Assembly: GCA_938084555.1 (NCBI GenBank)
Contig: CALKFR010000022.1
Coordinates: 1 to 41,715 of the forward strand
Source: an uncultured Flavobacteriaceae bacterium
GTDB taxonomy: Bacteria; Bacteroidota; Bacteroidia; Flavobacteriales; Flavobacteriaceae
Reading direction: 5' to 3'
Length of the DNA stretch: 41,715 bases
How positions within the stretch are numbered: the first letter of the stretch is position 1; each line of letters starts with the position of its first letter. The notes beneath the pieces were generated by a model that was given only the letters and a program-made list of their open reading frames with translations, was not told the DNA's origin and ran no database searches. The position numbers were made by a program, and so were the translations under genes. This document shows positions 9,072-18,852 of the stretch, in pieces.

Positions 9072-9950
9072 CTATTCTAAATTCATCACAAAATTAATGA
9101 TTTCTTTTTGAAGTTCCTCTGAGGCTTCGACTAAGGGTAATCTAACTTCTAAATTTGTAAGGTGTAATGCTTTAAGTACTGCTTTAATTCCTGCTGGGTT
9201 ATTTTCTGAAAATATTAAATTAATAACTTCCATTAATTTAAAATGAATTTCATAAGCTTCTTTGTTTTTACCTTTTAAACCATAATTAATTAAAGTTGAA
9301 AAATCTTTAGGAAAAGCCTGACCAATAACTGATATAACACCTGAGGCACCAGCTAAAACAACATTTAATGCTAAATCATCATCTCCGGAAATAATTAAAA
9401 AATCTTTGGGCTTATTTTTAATTAATTCTAGGTATTGTTGAACGTTGTTTCCTGCCTCCTTCACAGCTACAATATTAGCAAAATTATTAGCCAAACGAAG
9501 GGTGGTTGATGGTTCCATATTCTTAGAAGTACGTCCTGGAACATTGTATACTATTATTGGTTTAGGGCTCGCTAAAGCAATAGCTTTAAAATGCTGATAA
9601 AACCCCTCTTGGGTTGGTTTATTGTAGTAGGGAGCAACAGATAAAATAGCATCAATATGAGATAAATCTTCAGATAGAATTTCTTTAATTACTGAAGCAG
9701 TATTGTTTCCTCCAACACCTAAAACTAATGGAATTCTTCCTTTGTTTGTTGCAGCTACAACTTCTATAATTTTTCGTCTTTCTTTTTTTGAAACAGTAGC
9801 ACTTTCTCCTGTAGTTCCATTTATTACTAAATAGTTAATCCCATTAGTAATATTAAATTCTACGAGTTTTGCCAATGCCAAAAAATCAACTGACAAATCT
9901 TTCTTAAAAGGTGTTATCAGTGCAACTCCTGTTCCTCTAAATTTCTGCAT
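9072..9950 (-). CDS. dapA: 4-hydroxy-tetrahydrodipicolinate synthase
   Basis: DapA condenses pyruvate with aspartate semialdehyde, the first committed step to diaminopimelate and lysine. The 292-residue protein has the family length and TIM-barrel features: GTGVALITPF at the N-terminus, NGTTGES near 44-50 (the catalytic Thr motif), VYNVPGRT near 134-141 with Tyr135, and AVKEAGN with the Schiff-base Lys164. The ATG is at 9948-9950. Upstream the minus strand has TACTTTTA, one base from the -7 consensus, 23 nt before the start; this is only a weak promoter candidate. dapF, a later step of the same pathway, is about 7.6 kb away on the other strand. Confidence 0.96.
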   Translation of the reverse strand: MQKFRGTGVALITPFKKDLSVDFLALAKLVEFNITNGINYLVINGTTGESATVSKKERRKIIEVVAATNKGRIPLVLGVGGNNTASVIKEILSEDLSHIDAILSVAPYYNKPTQEGFYQHFKAIALASPKPIIVYNVPGRTSKNMEPSTTLRLANNFANIVAVKEAGNNVQQYLELIKNKPKDFLIISGDDDLALNVVLAGASGVISVIGQAFPKDFSTLINYGLKGKNKEAYEIHFKLMEVINLIFSENNPAGIKAVLKALHLTNLEVRLPLVEASEELQKEIINFVMNLE

Positions 9951-10063
9951 GTAAATAGGTTTAATATTGCGTAAAAGTACACTAATAAGTAGATTATTTT
10001 ATTTGTTTTTAAGGAATAAGTCTAATTTTTACTAATTTTTAAACTTTGTTAAATTTTAAACGA

Positions 10064-10579
10064 TTAAACTTTGTGAAGTATTTTTAAATATTTCTTCATT
10101 TCATCAAAAAATAAATCTACTTGATCTTCATCACAGGCGATATCTAAATTAAAAAAACCTGAATTTGCTTCAGAAAACCCAACTTTAAAAGTAGCCTCAG
10201 AAGAAGCTTCTACATACTCCAAAAAAATATTTTTTTTTGGATAATAACAAATCAACAAATCAAATTGAATTTCTAAGAAACTTTGTAAACTGGTGTCTAT
10301 GACATGTCCTTTCCAATTAAAATCTTTTTCAGAAAAGTGTTTATATGACTTTTTGTGATCTTTAGAAAACTTTCTAAAACTGTATATTTTAGGGTTTCTG
10401 AGTTGTAACTTTTCTAATAAAATAGTAGAAAACTCAAATTTTTGAAAAAAAACATCAGAGGTTATTATGCCAACAGTTTTAATTTTTTTGTCAGATACGT
10501 TAGCTGAAGATAATTTTGTTTGACAAAACTTTTCGATCTTCTTTTTTAAATAATGATTTTTTAATTTTGCTTTTAGCAT
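10064..10579 (-). CDS. Conserved hypothetical protein (DUF6913-like)
   Basis: The 171-residue cytoplasmic protein has a very basic N-terminus (MLKAKLKNHYLKKKIEKF), no signal peptide and no membrane segment. The body contains VGIITSDVFFQKFEFS, a central FDLLICYYPKKNIFLEYVEA and an acidic end, DEDQVDLFFDEMKKYLKIL. I recognise it only as a small family found in flavobacteria next to the split 5'-nucleotidase genes, which I believe is DUF6913; I know no function for it. It is divergent from the 5'-nucleotidase pair, with 64 nt between starts. Confidence 0.75.
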   Translation of the reverse strand: MLKAKLKNHYLKKKIEKFCQTKLSSANVSDKKIKTVGIITSDVFFQKFEFSTILLEKLQLRNPKIYSFRKFSKDHKKSYKHFSEKDFNWKGHVIDTSLQSFLEIQFDLLICYYPKKNIFLEYVEASSEATFKVGFSEANSGFFNLDIACDEDQVDLFFDEMKKYLKILHKV

Positions 10580-10592
10580 AGATACAGTTAGA

Positions 10593-10600
10593 CAAAAATA
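10593..10600 (-). promoter_or_regulatory. -7 promoter element for the hypothetical gene ending at 10064
   Basis: The minus strand reads TATTTTTG, 13 nt before the ATG at 10579. A second exact match, TATATTTG, lies at 10615-10622 on the same strand. Only one need be functional. Confidence 0.5.
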
Positions 10601-10643
10601 CTATCTTGTCTTCACAAATATAATTAAAACGAATTGTGTTCTT

Positions 10644-11396
10644 ATGAAAAAAACTTTGTTTCTTTTTCTATTTATTGCATCTGTTATTGGATGTAAAAAT
10701 AGTACTTACGAAGTTTCTGAAATTAATGCCAAAAAAATTATACTAAATTCTCAAATAGAACAAGACAGTACTATTATTGGGGTATTTCTTCCCTATAAGA
10801 AGAAAATGACGGAAGAAATTTCAAAAACGCTTACTTATGCTCCAAATACACTTGAAAGAACTGATGGAAATCTTCAAAGCACACTTGGAAATTTAATTGC
10901 TGATTTATCCTACAAAAAAGCTAATGAACTTTTTGAGAAAAAAACTGGTAAAAAAGTTGATTTTTCCATGTCTAATTATGGCGGAATAAGAGCTTCAATA
11001 ACAAAAGGAAATGTTACAGTTTCAAATGCTTTTGAATTAATGCCTTTTGACAATACCCTTGTAGTTGTAGAGCTTAGTTATGAAAAAATTCAAGAATTAT
11101 TTGCATATTTTATGGCTAAAAAAAAAGCACATCCACTTTCAAATCAAGTTGAATTAAAAATACGAAATAAAACTTATGATATTCTTGTTGATGGAAAGTC
11201 TATTAATAAAAACAAAACCTATTTTGTAGCAACCTCTAACTATTTACAAAAAGGAGGTGATGCTATGAACTTTTTTAAAAATCCTCTGAGTATATATGAT
11301 AGTAATTTTTTAATTCGTGATGCAATTATGGAGTATTTTATAAGTACAGACACATTAATTTCTAATTTAGACAACCGTGTTATTATTAGTAATTAA
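10644..11396 (+). CDS. 5'-nucleotidase C-terminal domain lipoprotein
   Basis: This is the substrate-binding half of a UshA-type 5'-nucleotidase as a separate protein. The 250-residue precursor has a signal peptide ending in ASVIGC, so Cys17 is probably lipidated and the protein is periplasmic. The domain shows SMSNYGGIRASI near residues 108-119, the typical family motif, and then ELMPFDNTLVVVEL and YFVATSNYLQKGGDAMNFF, which form the nucleotide-binding pocket in the family. It has none of the metal-binding motifs, which are in the next gene 29 nt downstream. It would therefore be inactive alone and is expected to work with that partner. Confidence 0.9.
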   Translation: MKKTLFLFLFIASVIGCKNSTYEVSEINAKKIILNSQIEQDSTIIGVFLPYKKKMTEEISKTLTYAPNTLERTDGNLQSTLGNLIADLSYKKANELFEKKTGKKVDFSMSNYGGIRASITKGNVTVSNAFELMPFDNTLVVVELSYEKIQELFAYFMAKKKAHPLSNQVELKIRNKTYDILVDGKSINKNKTYFVATSNYLQKGGDAMNFFKNPLSIYDSNFLIRDAIMEYFISTDTLISNLDNRVIISN

Positions 11397-11425
11397 ATTT
11401 TAAAAAATTATAGAATTAACAAAAA

Positions 11426-12334
11426 ATGAAAAGAAGAAAATTTATAAAAAAAACCTCTGCTGGACTCGCTTATGTAGGTTTAAGTGGACTTGCTTTTCAA
11501 TCTTGTGAAACAAATAAAAAACACATTACTATTCTCCACACTAACGATACGCATAGCCAAATAGAACCATTTGATATTAATCATCATAAATATGCTGGTA
11601 AGGGAGGGGTAGCCAGAAGAGCGGTAATTATTGAAAAAATTAGACAAGAAAATCCAAATACTTTACTACTTGATGCTGGAGATATTTTTCAAGGAACCCC
11701 TTATTTTAATTATTTTGGTGGTGAGGTTGAGTTCAAACTTATGAGCTTGTTAAAATATGATACTGCTACGTTGGGAAATCATGATTTTGATAATTCCATA
11801 GAGGGTTTTCACAAACAACTTCCCAATGCTAATTTTGATTTTGTATGTGCTAACTACGATTTTAAAAATACAGTGTTAGACACCATTGTAAAGCCTTATA
11901 AAATTTTCGTCAAAGACGGTATTAAAATTGGTGTTTTTGGATTGGGAATCGAATTACTAAATCTTGTAAACCCAAATTTATATAAAGAGACCAAATACCT
12001 AGATCCAATTGAAATCACTAAAGACATCTCTAGAGATTTAAAAGAAAAAGAAGCCTGTGATTTGATAATATGTTTATCACATTTGGGATATCATTATGAA
12101 AACTCTAATAAAGTGTCAGATTTAAAGTTAGCTGCCGCTACAAAGAATATAGATTTAATTATTGGGGGGCACACCCACACTTTTTTAACTAAACCTACCT
12201 TAATTAAAAATATAAATAATGAAAATGTATTGGTAAATCAAGTAGGAGCATATGGATTAAATTTGGGTAGAGTTGACTTTTATTTTAATGAAAATAATGA
12301 AAAACAAGCGTCAGATAAAAATATAATTCTGTAG
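11426..12334 (+). CDS. Metallophosphoesterase (5'-nucleotidase catalytic half), Tat-type leader
   Basis: This protein has the metal centre that hydrolyses nucleotide 5'-phosphates. Its 302 residues cover only the N-terminal domain of UshA-type enzymes. All calcineurin-like motifs are present: HTNDTH near 37-42, LDAGDIFQG, GNHDFDN, an SHLG His, and GGHTHTF. The N-terminus KRRKFIK resembles a twin-arginine signal and is followed by a hydrophobic stretch ending FQSC, so it may be exported folded and lipid-anchored at Cys27. The gene follows the C-terminal-domain gene, the reverse of the domain order in the fused enzyme. It converges on ligA. Confidence 0.92.
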   Translation: MKRRKFIKKTSAGLAYVGLSGLAFQSCETNKKHITILHTNDTHSQIEPFDINHHKYAGKGGVARRAVIIEKIRQENPNTLLLDAGDIFQGTPYFNYFGGEVEFKLMSLLKYDTATLGNHDFDNSIEGFHKQLPNANFDFVCANYDFKNTVLDTIVKPYKIFVKDGIKIGVFGLGIELLNLVNPNLYKETKYLDPIEITKDISRDLKEKEACDLIICLSHLGYHYENSNKVSDLKLAAATKNIDLIIGGHTHTFLTKPTLIKNINNENVLVNQVGAYGLNLGRVDFYFNENNEKQASDKNIIL

Positions 12335-12371
12335 ATTAATTTACTGTTAAAAAAATACCTTAACATTGAAA

Positions 12372-14402
<2,031 letters not shown>

Positions 14403-14437
14403 TCAAAAGAAAACCCGAAACAAAGATGTTTCGGGTT
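14403..14437 (-). terminator. Intrinsic terminator of the GAPDH gene
   Basis: A perfect 11-bp stem (14412-14422 with 14427-14437) and 4-nt loop AAGA is followed on the minus strand by TTTTCTTTT. It starts 26 nt after the GAPDH stop and separates that gene from ligA. Confidence 0.9.
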
Positions 14438-14462
14438 AAAAAAGTTATGAAGTTATCAACTA

Positions 14463-15905
14463 TTAATAATAAGTGTACCTTCTTACTTTGGCTATATATT
14501 TTGCCAAACGAATAACTTGATGACTGTATCCATATTCATTATCATACCAGACATAAATAACGATTGAATCTCCGTCTGTTATCGTAGCTTTACTATCAAA
14601 AATAGAGGGTGCAGTAGACCCAACTATATCTGATGATACGAGCTCAGCATCTAAAGAATATTGAATTTGCTCAACCAACTCTCCCTCTAAAGCATTTAAT
14701 TTCATTATAGAATTAACAGCTTCGGTAGTTATTTCATTACCAAGCTTGAGATGTAATATAGCTAATGAACCGTTTGGAACAGGAACTCTAATTGCATTTG
14801 AAGTTAACTTTCCTTTTAATGATGGTAGTGCCTTAGAAACAGCCTTCCCTGCCCCAGTTTCGGTGATCACCATATTTAATGCTGCCGCTCTACCTCTTCG
14901 ATTTTTACTATGCATATTATCTACCAAGTTCTGATCATTGGTGTAGGCATGAATAGTTTCTAAATGTCCTTTTATAATCCCATAGTTGTCATCTAAGACT
15001 TTTAGAACTGGAGTAATCGCATTTGTTGTACATGAAGCTGCTGAAAAAATATCTTGAGTATCTGGATGATATTTTTTGTGATTAACTCCATGAACAATAT
15101 TTGGAATTCCTTTTCCAGGAGCTGTTAATAGAACTTTTGACGCCCCTTTAGCTTTTAAATGTCTAGTTAATGCTTCCTTATCTCTAAAAGCTCCAGTATT
15201 GTCTATAATTAATGCATCTTGAATACCATATTTTGTGTAATCTATCTCCTCTGGAGATTTAGCTGATATCATTGTAACAGTGGTTCCATTAATGATTAAA
15301 GCATTATTTTCAACATCTGTCTGGACTGTTCCTAAAAAATCTCCATGAACAGAATCTATGCTAAGTAAAGAAGCTCTTTTGTCTAATACATTTTTGGTGA
15401 TTTCTCCTCTTGTAACCACTGCTCTTAGTCTCAATTGAGATCCTTTTCCCATTTTTGACATTAACTCTCTAGCTATGAGACGGCCTATTCTTCCAAAACC
15501 ATATAAAACAACATCCTTAGGTTGAATACCTTTTGCCTCTGTAGCATCCTTTAATTGTTTTTTAACAAATCTAACTTTATCTCCATTTCCATTCACGTCT
15601 AGATAGCATTCATAAGCCAATTTTCCTATATCTAGCTTGGATGAAGGCAACTGAATATGCTGAATAGCTTTTGCAATATCTAATGCGTCATATACTGAAA
15701 TTGGTTTGCCAACAAATTCTTTAGCATAATTAATTAGATTTAAAATCTCACTAGCTCTTTTGTCTACTAGTGTATTTCTAAACAAAACAAGTTCTATAGA
15801 CTTATCATACCACAAATCATTGATAATATTGATGAACTCAGTTGTTGCTCTTCGGATTTTTGCTTGCGAAACGACTTGACTCTCGTAATCTTTAGCTTTT
15901 ATCAT
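14463..15905 (-). CDS. Glyceraldehyde-3-phosphate dehydrogenase, long N-terminally extended form
   Basis: The enzyme oxidises glyceraldehyde 3-phosphate to 1,3-bisphosphoglycerate with NAD(P), or runs the reverse in gluconeogenesis. The C-terminal part is a normal GAPDH: VVLYGFGRIGRL (Rossmann fold), ASCTTNAITPV with the catalytic Cys, HAYTNDQNLVDN, and WYDNEYGYSHQV. It carries about 130 extra N-terminal residues before the Rossmann fold, a form I know from Bacteroidota and some other marine bacteria. The ATG at 15903-15905 (MIKAKDYESQ) is chosen over TTG at 15927-15929 because that TTG lies inside the -7 box TACTTTTG. The product is then 480 residues. The cofactor preference cannot be read from the sequence. 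Confidence 0.95.
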   Translation of the reverse strand: MIKAKDYESQVVSQAKIRRATTEFINIINDLWYDKSIELVLFRNTLVDKRASEILNLINYAKEFVGKPISVYDALDIAKAIQHIQLPSSKLDIGKLAYECYLDVNGNGDKVRFVKKQLKDATEAKGIQPKDVVLYGFGRIGRLIARELMSKMGKGSQLRLRAVVTRGEITKNVLDKRASLLSIDSVHGDFLGTVQTDVENNALIINGTTVTMISAKSPEEIDYTKYGIQDALIIDNTGAFRDKEALTRHLKAKGASKVLLTAPGKGIPNIVHGVNHKKYHPDTQDIFSAASCTTNAITPVLKVLDDNYGIIKGHLETIHAYTNDQNLVDNMHSKNRRGRAAALNMVITETGAGKAVSKALPSLKGKLTSNAIRVPVPNGSLAILHLKLGNEITTEAVNSIMKLNALEGELVEQIQYSLDAELVSSDIVGSTAPSIFDSKATITDGDSIVIYVWYDNEYGYSHQVIRLAKYIAKVRRYTYY

Positions 15906-15926
15906 ATTTATTTTTATTTTTTTGTG

Positions 15927-15934
15927 CAAAAGTA
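15927..15934 (-). promoter_or_regulatory. -7 promoter element for the GAPDH gene
   Basis: The minus strand reads TACTTTTG, an exact TAnnTTTG match, with a 21-nt leader to the ATG at 15905. This decides the start codon of the gene. Confidence 0.7.
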
Positions 15935-15951
15935 TTCCTTTTTTTTACAAA

Positions 15952-15967
15952 ACGAAATCGTTTTCGT
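15952..15967. promoter_or_regulatory. Inverted repeat upstream of the GAPDH promoter
   Basis: ACGAAA, a TCGT spacer and TTTCGT form a perfect 6-bp inverted repeat centred about 25 bp upstream of the -7 box, where the -33 element should lie. It could be a regulator's operator; no protein can be named. Confidence 0.35.
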
Positions 15968-15982
15968 AAATTATTTTTAAAA

Positions 15983-16030
15983 ATAAAAAAAACCTAATTT
16001 CTTGTGTTGATTATCACAAAAAATTAGGTT
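15983..16030 (-). terminator. Intrinsic terminator of the HtrA protease gene
   Basis: A 10-bp stem (15991-16000 with 16021-16030) topped by a second 5-bp stem (TTGTG/CACAA) is followed on the minus strand by a run of eight Ts. It lies about 40 nt after the stop of the protease gene. Confidence 0.9.
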
Positions 16031-16069
16031 ATGAGAATTAAATATTTGAAAATTAAATTCTTATGAATT

Positions 16070-17419
16070 TTAAAAGAAATAAATACTTGCTTCGTTATCT
16101 AAATCAATCATTTCAACTTTTAAACGATATCCATTTCTTGAAAGACTATCTAATAAATTAACAGCTTCAGAAGCAGTTTTTACTTTCTTCCCGTTAATTG
16201 TAGTTATAATATACCCTTTAATACTAGAGGGACTATCATCTGAAAAGCCATCTCTAATTATTTTTGCTCCAGCAGGATCATCTATCAATTCTAGTCCATA
16301 TGATCTTGATATAAAACGTTCTATTCTTTTAATTAAACTTACTGATTTTGTAAAAATTTCTCCATTTCTATCTATTGTTAATTTAACAGATTCTCCAGGT
16401 CTTTTTGCAGATAGTTGACCAGTTAGTTCAGAAAATTTAGAGATTTTTACATCATTAATTTTTACAATGATGTCTCCTTTTTCCAAACCTGCTTTTTCGG
16501 CATTACTACCCTCTGCAAAATCTCCAATTCTCACTCCTTCAATGTCATCCTCTCTTAAGTCAGGCACAAAACCAATAATGGCTTCTTGAACTTTACCAAA
16601 CTCAAGAATATCATCAATTATTTTTTTTGTAATGTTTGAAGGCACTGCAAAAGAATATCCAATATAAGAACCTGAATTTGTTGAAATAGCAGTATTAATT
16701 CCCACCAATTCACCTCTAGAATTTACAAGAGCGCCTCCACTATTACCGGGATTAACAGCAGCATCTGTCTGGATAAACGAGTCTGTTGAATAATTTCCTT
16801 GTAAATCTCTACCTTTCGCACTTACTATCCCTGCAGTTACAGTAGACATTAAGTTGTATGGATTACCAACCGCCAGAACCCATTCTCCAATTTTGAGATT
16901 ATCTGAATCAGAAAAAGGAATGTAGGGTAATGGGTCAGTAACTTCAATCTTTAACAAAGCAATGTCATTTTTTGAATCAGTTCCAATAAGTACTGCTTTA
17001 TATTTTTTTCGATTATTTAATGTTATTTCTAAATCTGATGCTCCCTCTATAACATGATTATTGGTTACAATGTATCCGTCAGAAGAAATAATTACACCAC
17101 TTCCTGTACCAACTTGTTGTTGTCTTTTTGAACCATTAAATAAGTCTGCAATAGAATTTATTCCAGATGTAATTGCTGTATTTTTAACATGTACAACTGC
17201 ATGAACTGATTTTTCTGCAGCTTCAGTGAAATTAGTAGGAGCATAAGTAGCTGTATTTAAATCGAATTCTGTAGCATTATAATTCGTCTTAAAAGTTTGA
17301 ATGGGTATTATTTCATCTTTTAAAAAACGCTGAGGATTTTCAATTAAAACACGGTATCCAAGAAGTGAAAATACACCACCAAGAATAGCTATACTGAAAG
17401 AACTTAAAAATTTTCTCAT
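16070..17419 (-). CDS. DegP/HtrA-type periplasmic serine protease
   Basis: HtrA proteases degrade misfolded envelope proteins. The 449-residue protein has an N-terminal hydrophobic segment (about residues 7-25) that serves as signal or anchor. The trypsin-like domain contains the full catalytic triad: His122 in VTNNHVIEGA, Asp152 in KNDIALLKI and Ser227 in GNSGGALV. Two PDZ domains follow: a first around 290-360 (AEKAGLEKGDIIVKIND) and a shorter, more divergent one at the C-terminus (GYIITTINGKKVKTASEAV). The ATG lies 23 nt after a TATTTTTG box. It is divergent from dapF. Confidence 0.94.
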   Translation of the reverse strand: MRKFLSSFSIAILGGVFSLLGYRVLIENPQRFLKDEIIPIQTFKTNYNATEFDLNTATYAPTNFTEAAEKSVHAVVHVKNTAITSGINSIADLFNGSKRQQQVGTGSGVIISSDGYIVTNNHVIEGASDLEITLNNRKKYKAVLIGTDSKNDIALLKIEVTDPLPYIPFSDSDNLKIGEWVLAVGNPYNLMSTVTAGIVSAKGRDLQGNYSTDSFIQTDAAVNPGNSGGALVNSRGELVGINTAISTNSGSYIGYSFAVPSNITKKIIDDILEFGKVQEAIIGFVPDLREDDIEGVRIGDFAEGSNAEKAGLEKGDIIVKINDVKISKFSELTGQLSAKRPGESVKLTIDRNGEIFTKSVSLIKRIERFISRSYGLELIDDPAGAKIIRDGFSDDSPSSIKGYIITTINGKKVKTASEAVNLLDSLSRNGYRLKVEMIDLDNEASIYFF

Positions 17420-17442
17420 GATATATTAATTTATGTATTATT

Positions 17443-17450
17443 CAAAAATA
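17443..17450 (-). promoter_or_regulatory. -7 promoter element for the HtrA protease gene
   Basis: The minus strand reads TATTTTTG with a 23-nt leader to the ATG at 17419. Confidence 0.6.
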
Positions 17451-17540
17451 ATTAATTATCTAAATTTATTCAACAAGCTTAACAATTCTTAACGGATTTT
17501 AACCCTCTTTTAACACTTCAAAATTACTTCTATTTTTATG

Positions 17541-17548
17541 TATATTTG
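17541..17548 (+). promoter_or_regulatory. -7 promoter element for dapF
   Basis: TATATTTG is an exact match to the Bacteroidota -7 consensus. The first in-frame ATG is 6 nt later at 17555 and a second is at 17561, so the transcript would be leaderless or nearly so. Confidence 0.65.
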
Positions 17549-17554
17549 AACCCT

Positions 17555-18331
17555 ATGAATATGAGTTTTTACAAATATCAGGGAACTGGAAATGATTTTA
17601 TTATTATTGACAACAGAGCGCTTTTTTTTCCAAAAAGTAACTCTGTTTTGATATCAAATTTATGTGATCGACATTATGGAATTGGTGCAGATGGTTTAAT
17701 ACTTTTAGAAAACGATAAAAACTCAGATTTTAAAATGGTGTATTTCAATGCTGATGGAAATGAAAGCACCATGTGTGGAAATGGTGGAAGATGTATCGTG
17801 GCATTTGCTCAACAATTACAATTATTTGACAAAAAATCTTCATTTTTAGCAATAGATGGAATTCATCATGCTACAATTGATACTAACTCAGTTTCACTTC
17901 AAATGATAGATGTGTCTAAGGTTTGTATTTCTGAAAATTCAATTTTTGTAAATACTGGGTCACCACATCATATTGAAATTGTTGATGATATAGATAATTT
18001 TCCAGTTATTGAACAAGCAAGAAAAATTATAAATTGTAACTACTCAACTGAAGGCTGTAACATTAATTTTGTTGAACAGTTAAACGATACAACATTTAAG
18101 GTAAGGACATACGAACGTGGTGTTGAAGACGAAACTTTAGCTTGCGGCACCGGGGCAACAGCTGTTGCCATAGCTATGCATAAAATTAATAAAACTAATA
18201 ATAATCATATCAAATTAAAGGTTCTGGGTGGTGATTTAGAAGTAAAATTTACTGCAAAACAAGATAGTTACTCTAATATTGTATTATCAGGATCTGCACA
18301 ATTTGTTTTTAAAGGCACTATAAACTTATGA
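17555..18331 (+). CDS. dapF: Diaminopimelate epimerase
   Basis: DapF converts LL- to meso-diaminopimelate for lysine and peptidoglycan synthesis without a cofactor, using two cysteines. Both are visible: Cys74 in NESTMCGNGGRC and Cys197 in DETLACGTGATA. The start YKYQGTGNDFIIIDNR is typical. The frame extends upstream to a TTG at 17546, but that TTG is part of the -7 box, so the start must be ATG 17555 or ATG 17561; I chose the first. The stop overlaps the next gene as ATGA, so dapF, the acetyltransferase and mltG are translated as one operon. Confidence 0.96.
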   Translation: MNMSFYKYQGTGNDFIIIDNRALFFPKSNSVLISNLCDRHYGIGADGLILLENDKNSDFKMVYFNADGNESTMCGNGGRCIVAFAQQLQLFDKKSSFLAIDGIHHATIDTNSVSLQMIDVSKVCISENSIFVNTGSPHHIEIVDDIDNFPVIEQARKIINCNYSTEGCNINFVEQLNDTTFKVRTYERGVEDETLACGTGATAVAIAMHKINKTNNNHIKLKVLGGDLEVKFTAKQDSYSNIVLSGSAQFVFKGTINL

Positions 18332-18852
18332 TTATTTTACATGGAGAAAGAGTTAAATTAAGAGCTTTAGAGCCAGAAGATTTAGATTTTTTATTTACTA
18401 TAGAAAATAATACTAATTTTTGGCAGGTTAGTAATACTCAAGTTCCTTTTTCTAGGTTTGTTTTGAAGCAGTATTTAGAAAACGCTCATCAAGATATTTA
18501 TGAAGCCAAACAGTTGCGATTAATTATCGAAGAAATAAATACTAATAAGGCAATTGGAATGATAGATTTGTTTGACTTTAATCCTCAACACCATCGAGTA
18601 GGAATAGGTATTTTAGTTCATGAAAAATTTCAAAACTCTGGTTTTGCCTCTGATGCATTATCAATTCTTATACCCTACTGTTTCAAAATATTAAACCTAC
18701 ATCAAATCTTTGCAAATATTATTCCAGATAATCATCAAAGTATTGCTTTATTTTCAGGTTTTAATTTTAAAAAAATTGGAGAAAAAAAAGATTGGCTTCT
18801 TATTGATGGAGCCTTTAAGGATGAATTTATATTTCAATTGATAAATGAATAA
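18328..18852 (+). CDS. GNAT family N-acetyltransferase (RimJ/RimL-like)
   Basis: The 174-residue protein fits the GNAT fold that transfers acetyl from acetyl-CoA to an amine. It begins GERVKLRALEPEDLDFLF, typical of the RimJ/RimL branch. The acetyl-CoA binding segment is HRVGIGILVHEKFQNSGFASDAL near residues 91-113, and LHQIFANIIPDNHQSIALF follows near 134-152, as in the branch. The substrate is unknown. It overlaps dapF by 4 nt and mltG by 8 nt, a position conserved in flavobacterial dapF-mltG clusters as far as I recall. Confidence 0.88.
   Translation: MIILHGERVKLRALEPEDLDFLFTIENNTNFWQVSNTQVPFSRFVLKQYLENAHQDIYEAKQLRLIIEEINTNKAIGMIDLFDFNPQHHRVGIGILVHEKFQNSGFASDALSILIPYCFKILNLHQIFANIIPDNHQSIALFSGFNFKKIGEKKDWLLIDGAFKDEFIFQLINE

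Noticed and set aside
12345..12365. Hairpin TGTTAA/TTAACA between the 5'-nucleotidase and ligA genes as a shared terminator
   Set aside because: Only 6 A/T-rich base pairs and no following T-run on either strand.
15906..15929. Upstream TTG start for GAPDH
   Set aside because: The TTG is the end of the -7 box TACTTTTG and would not be in the transcript.
17546..17554. Upstream TTG start for dapF
   Set aside because: The TTG is the end of the -7 box TATATTTG; two ATGs follow within 15 nt.
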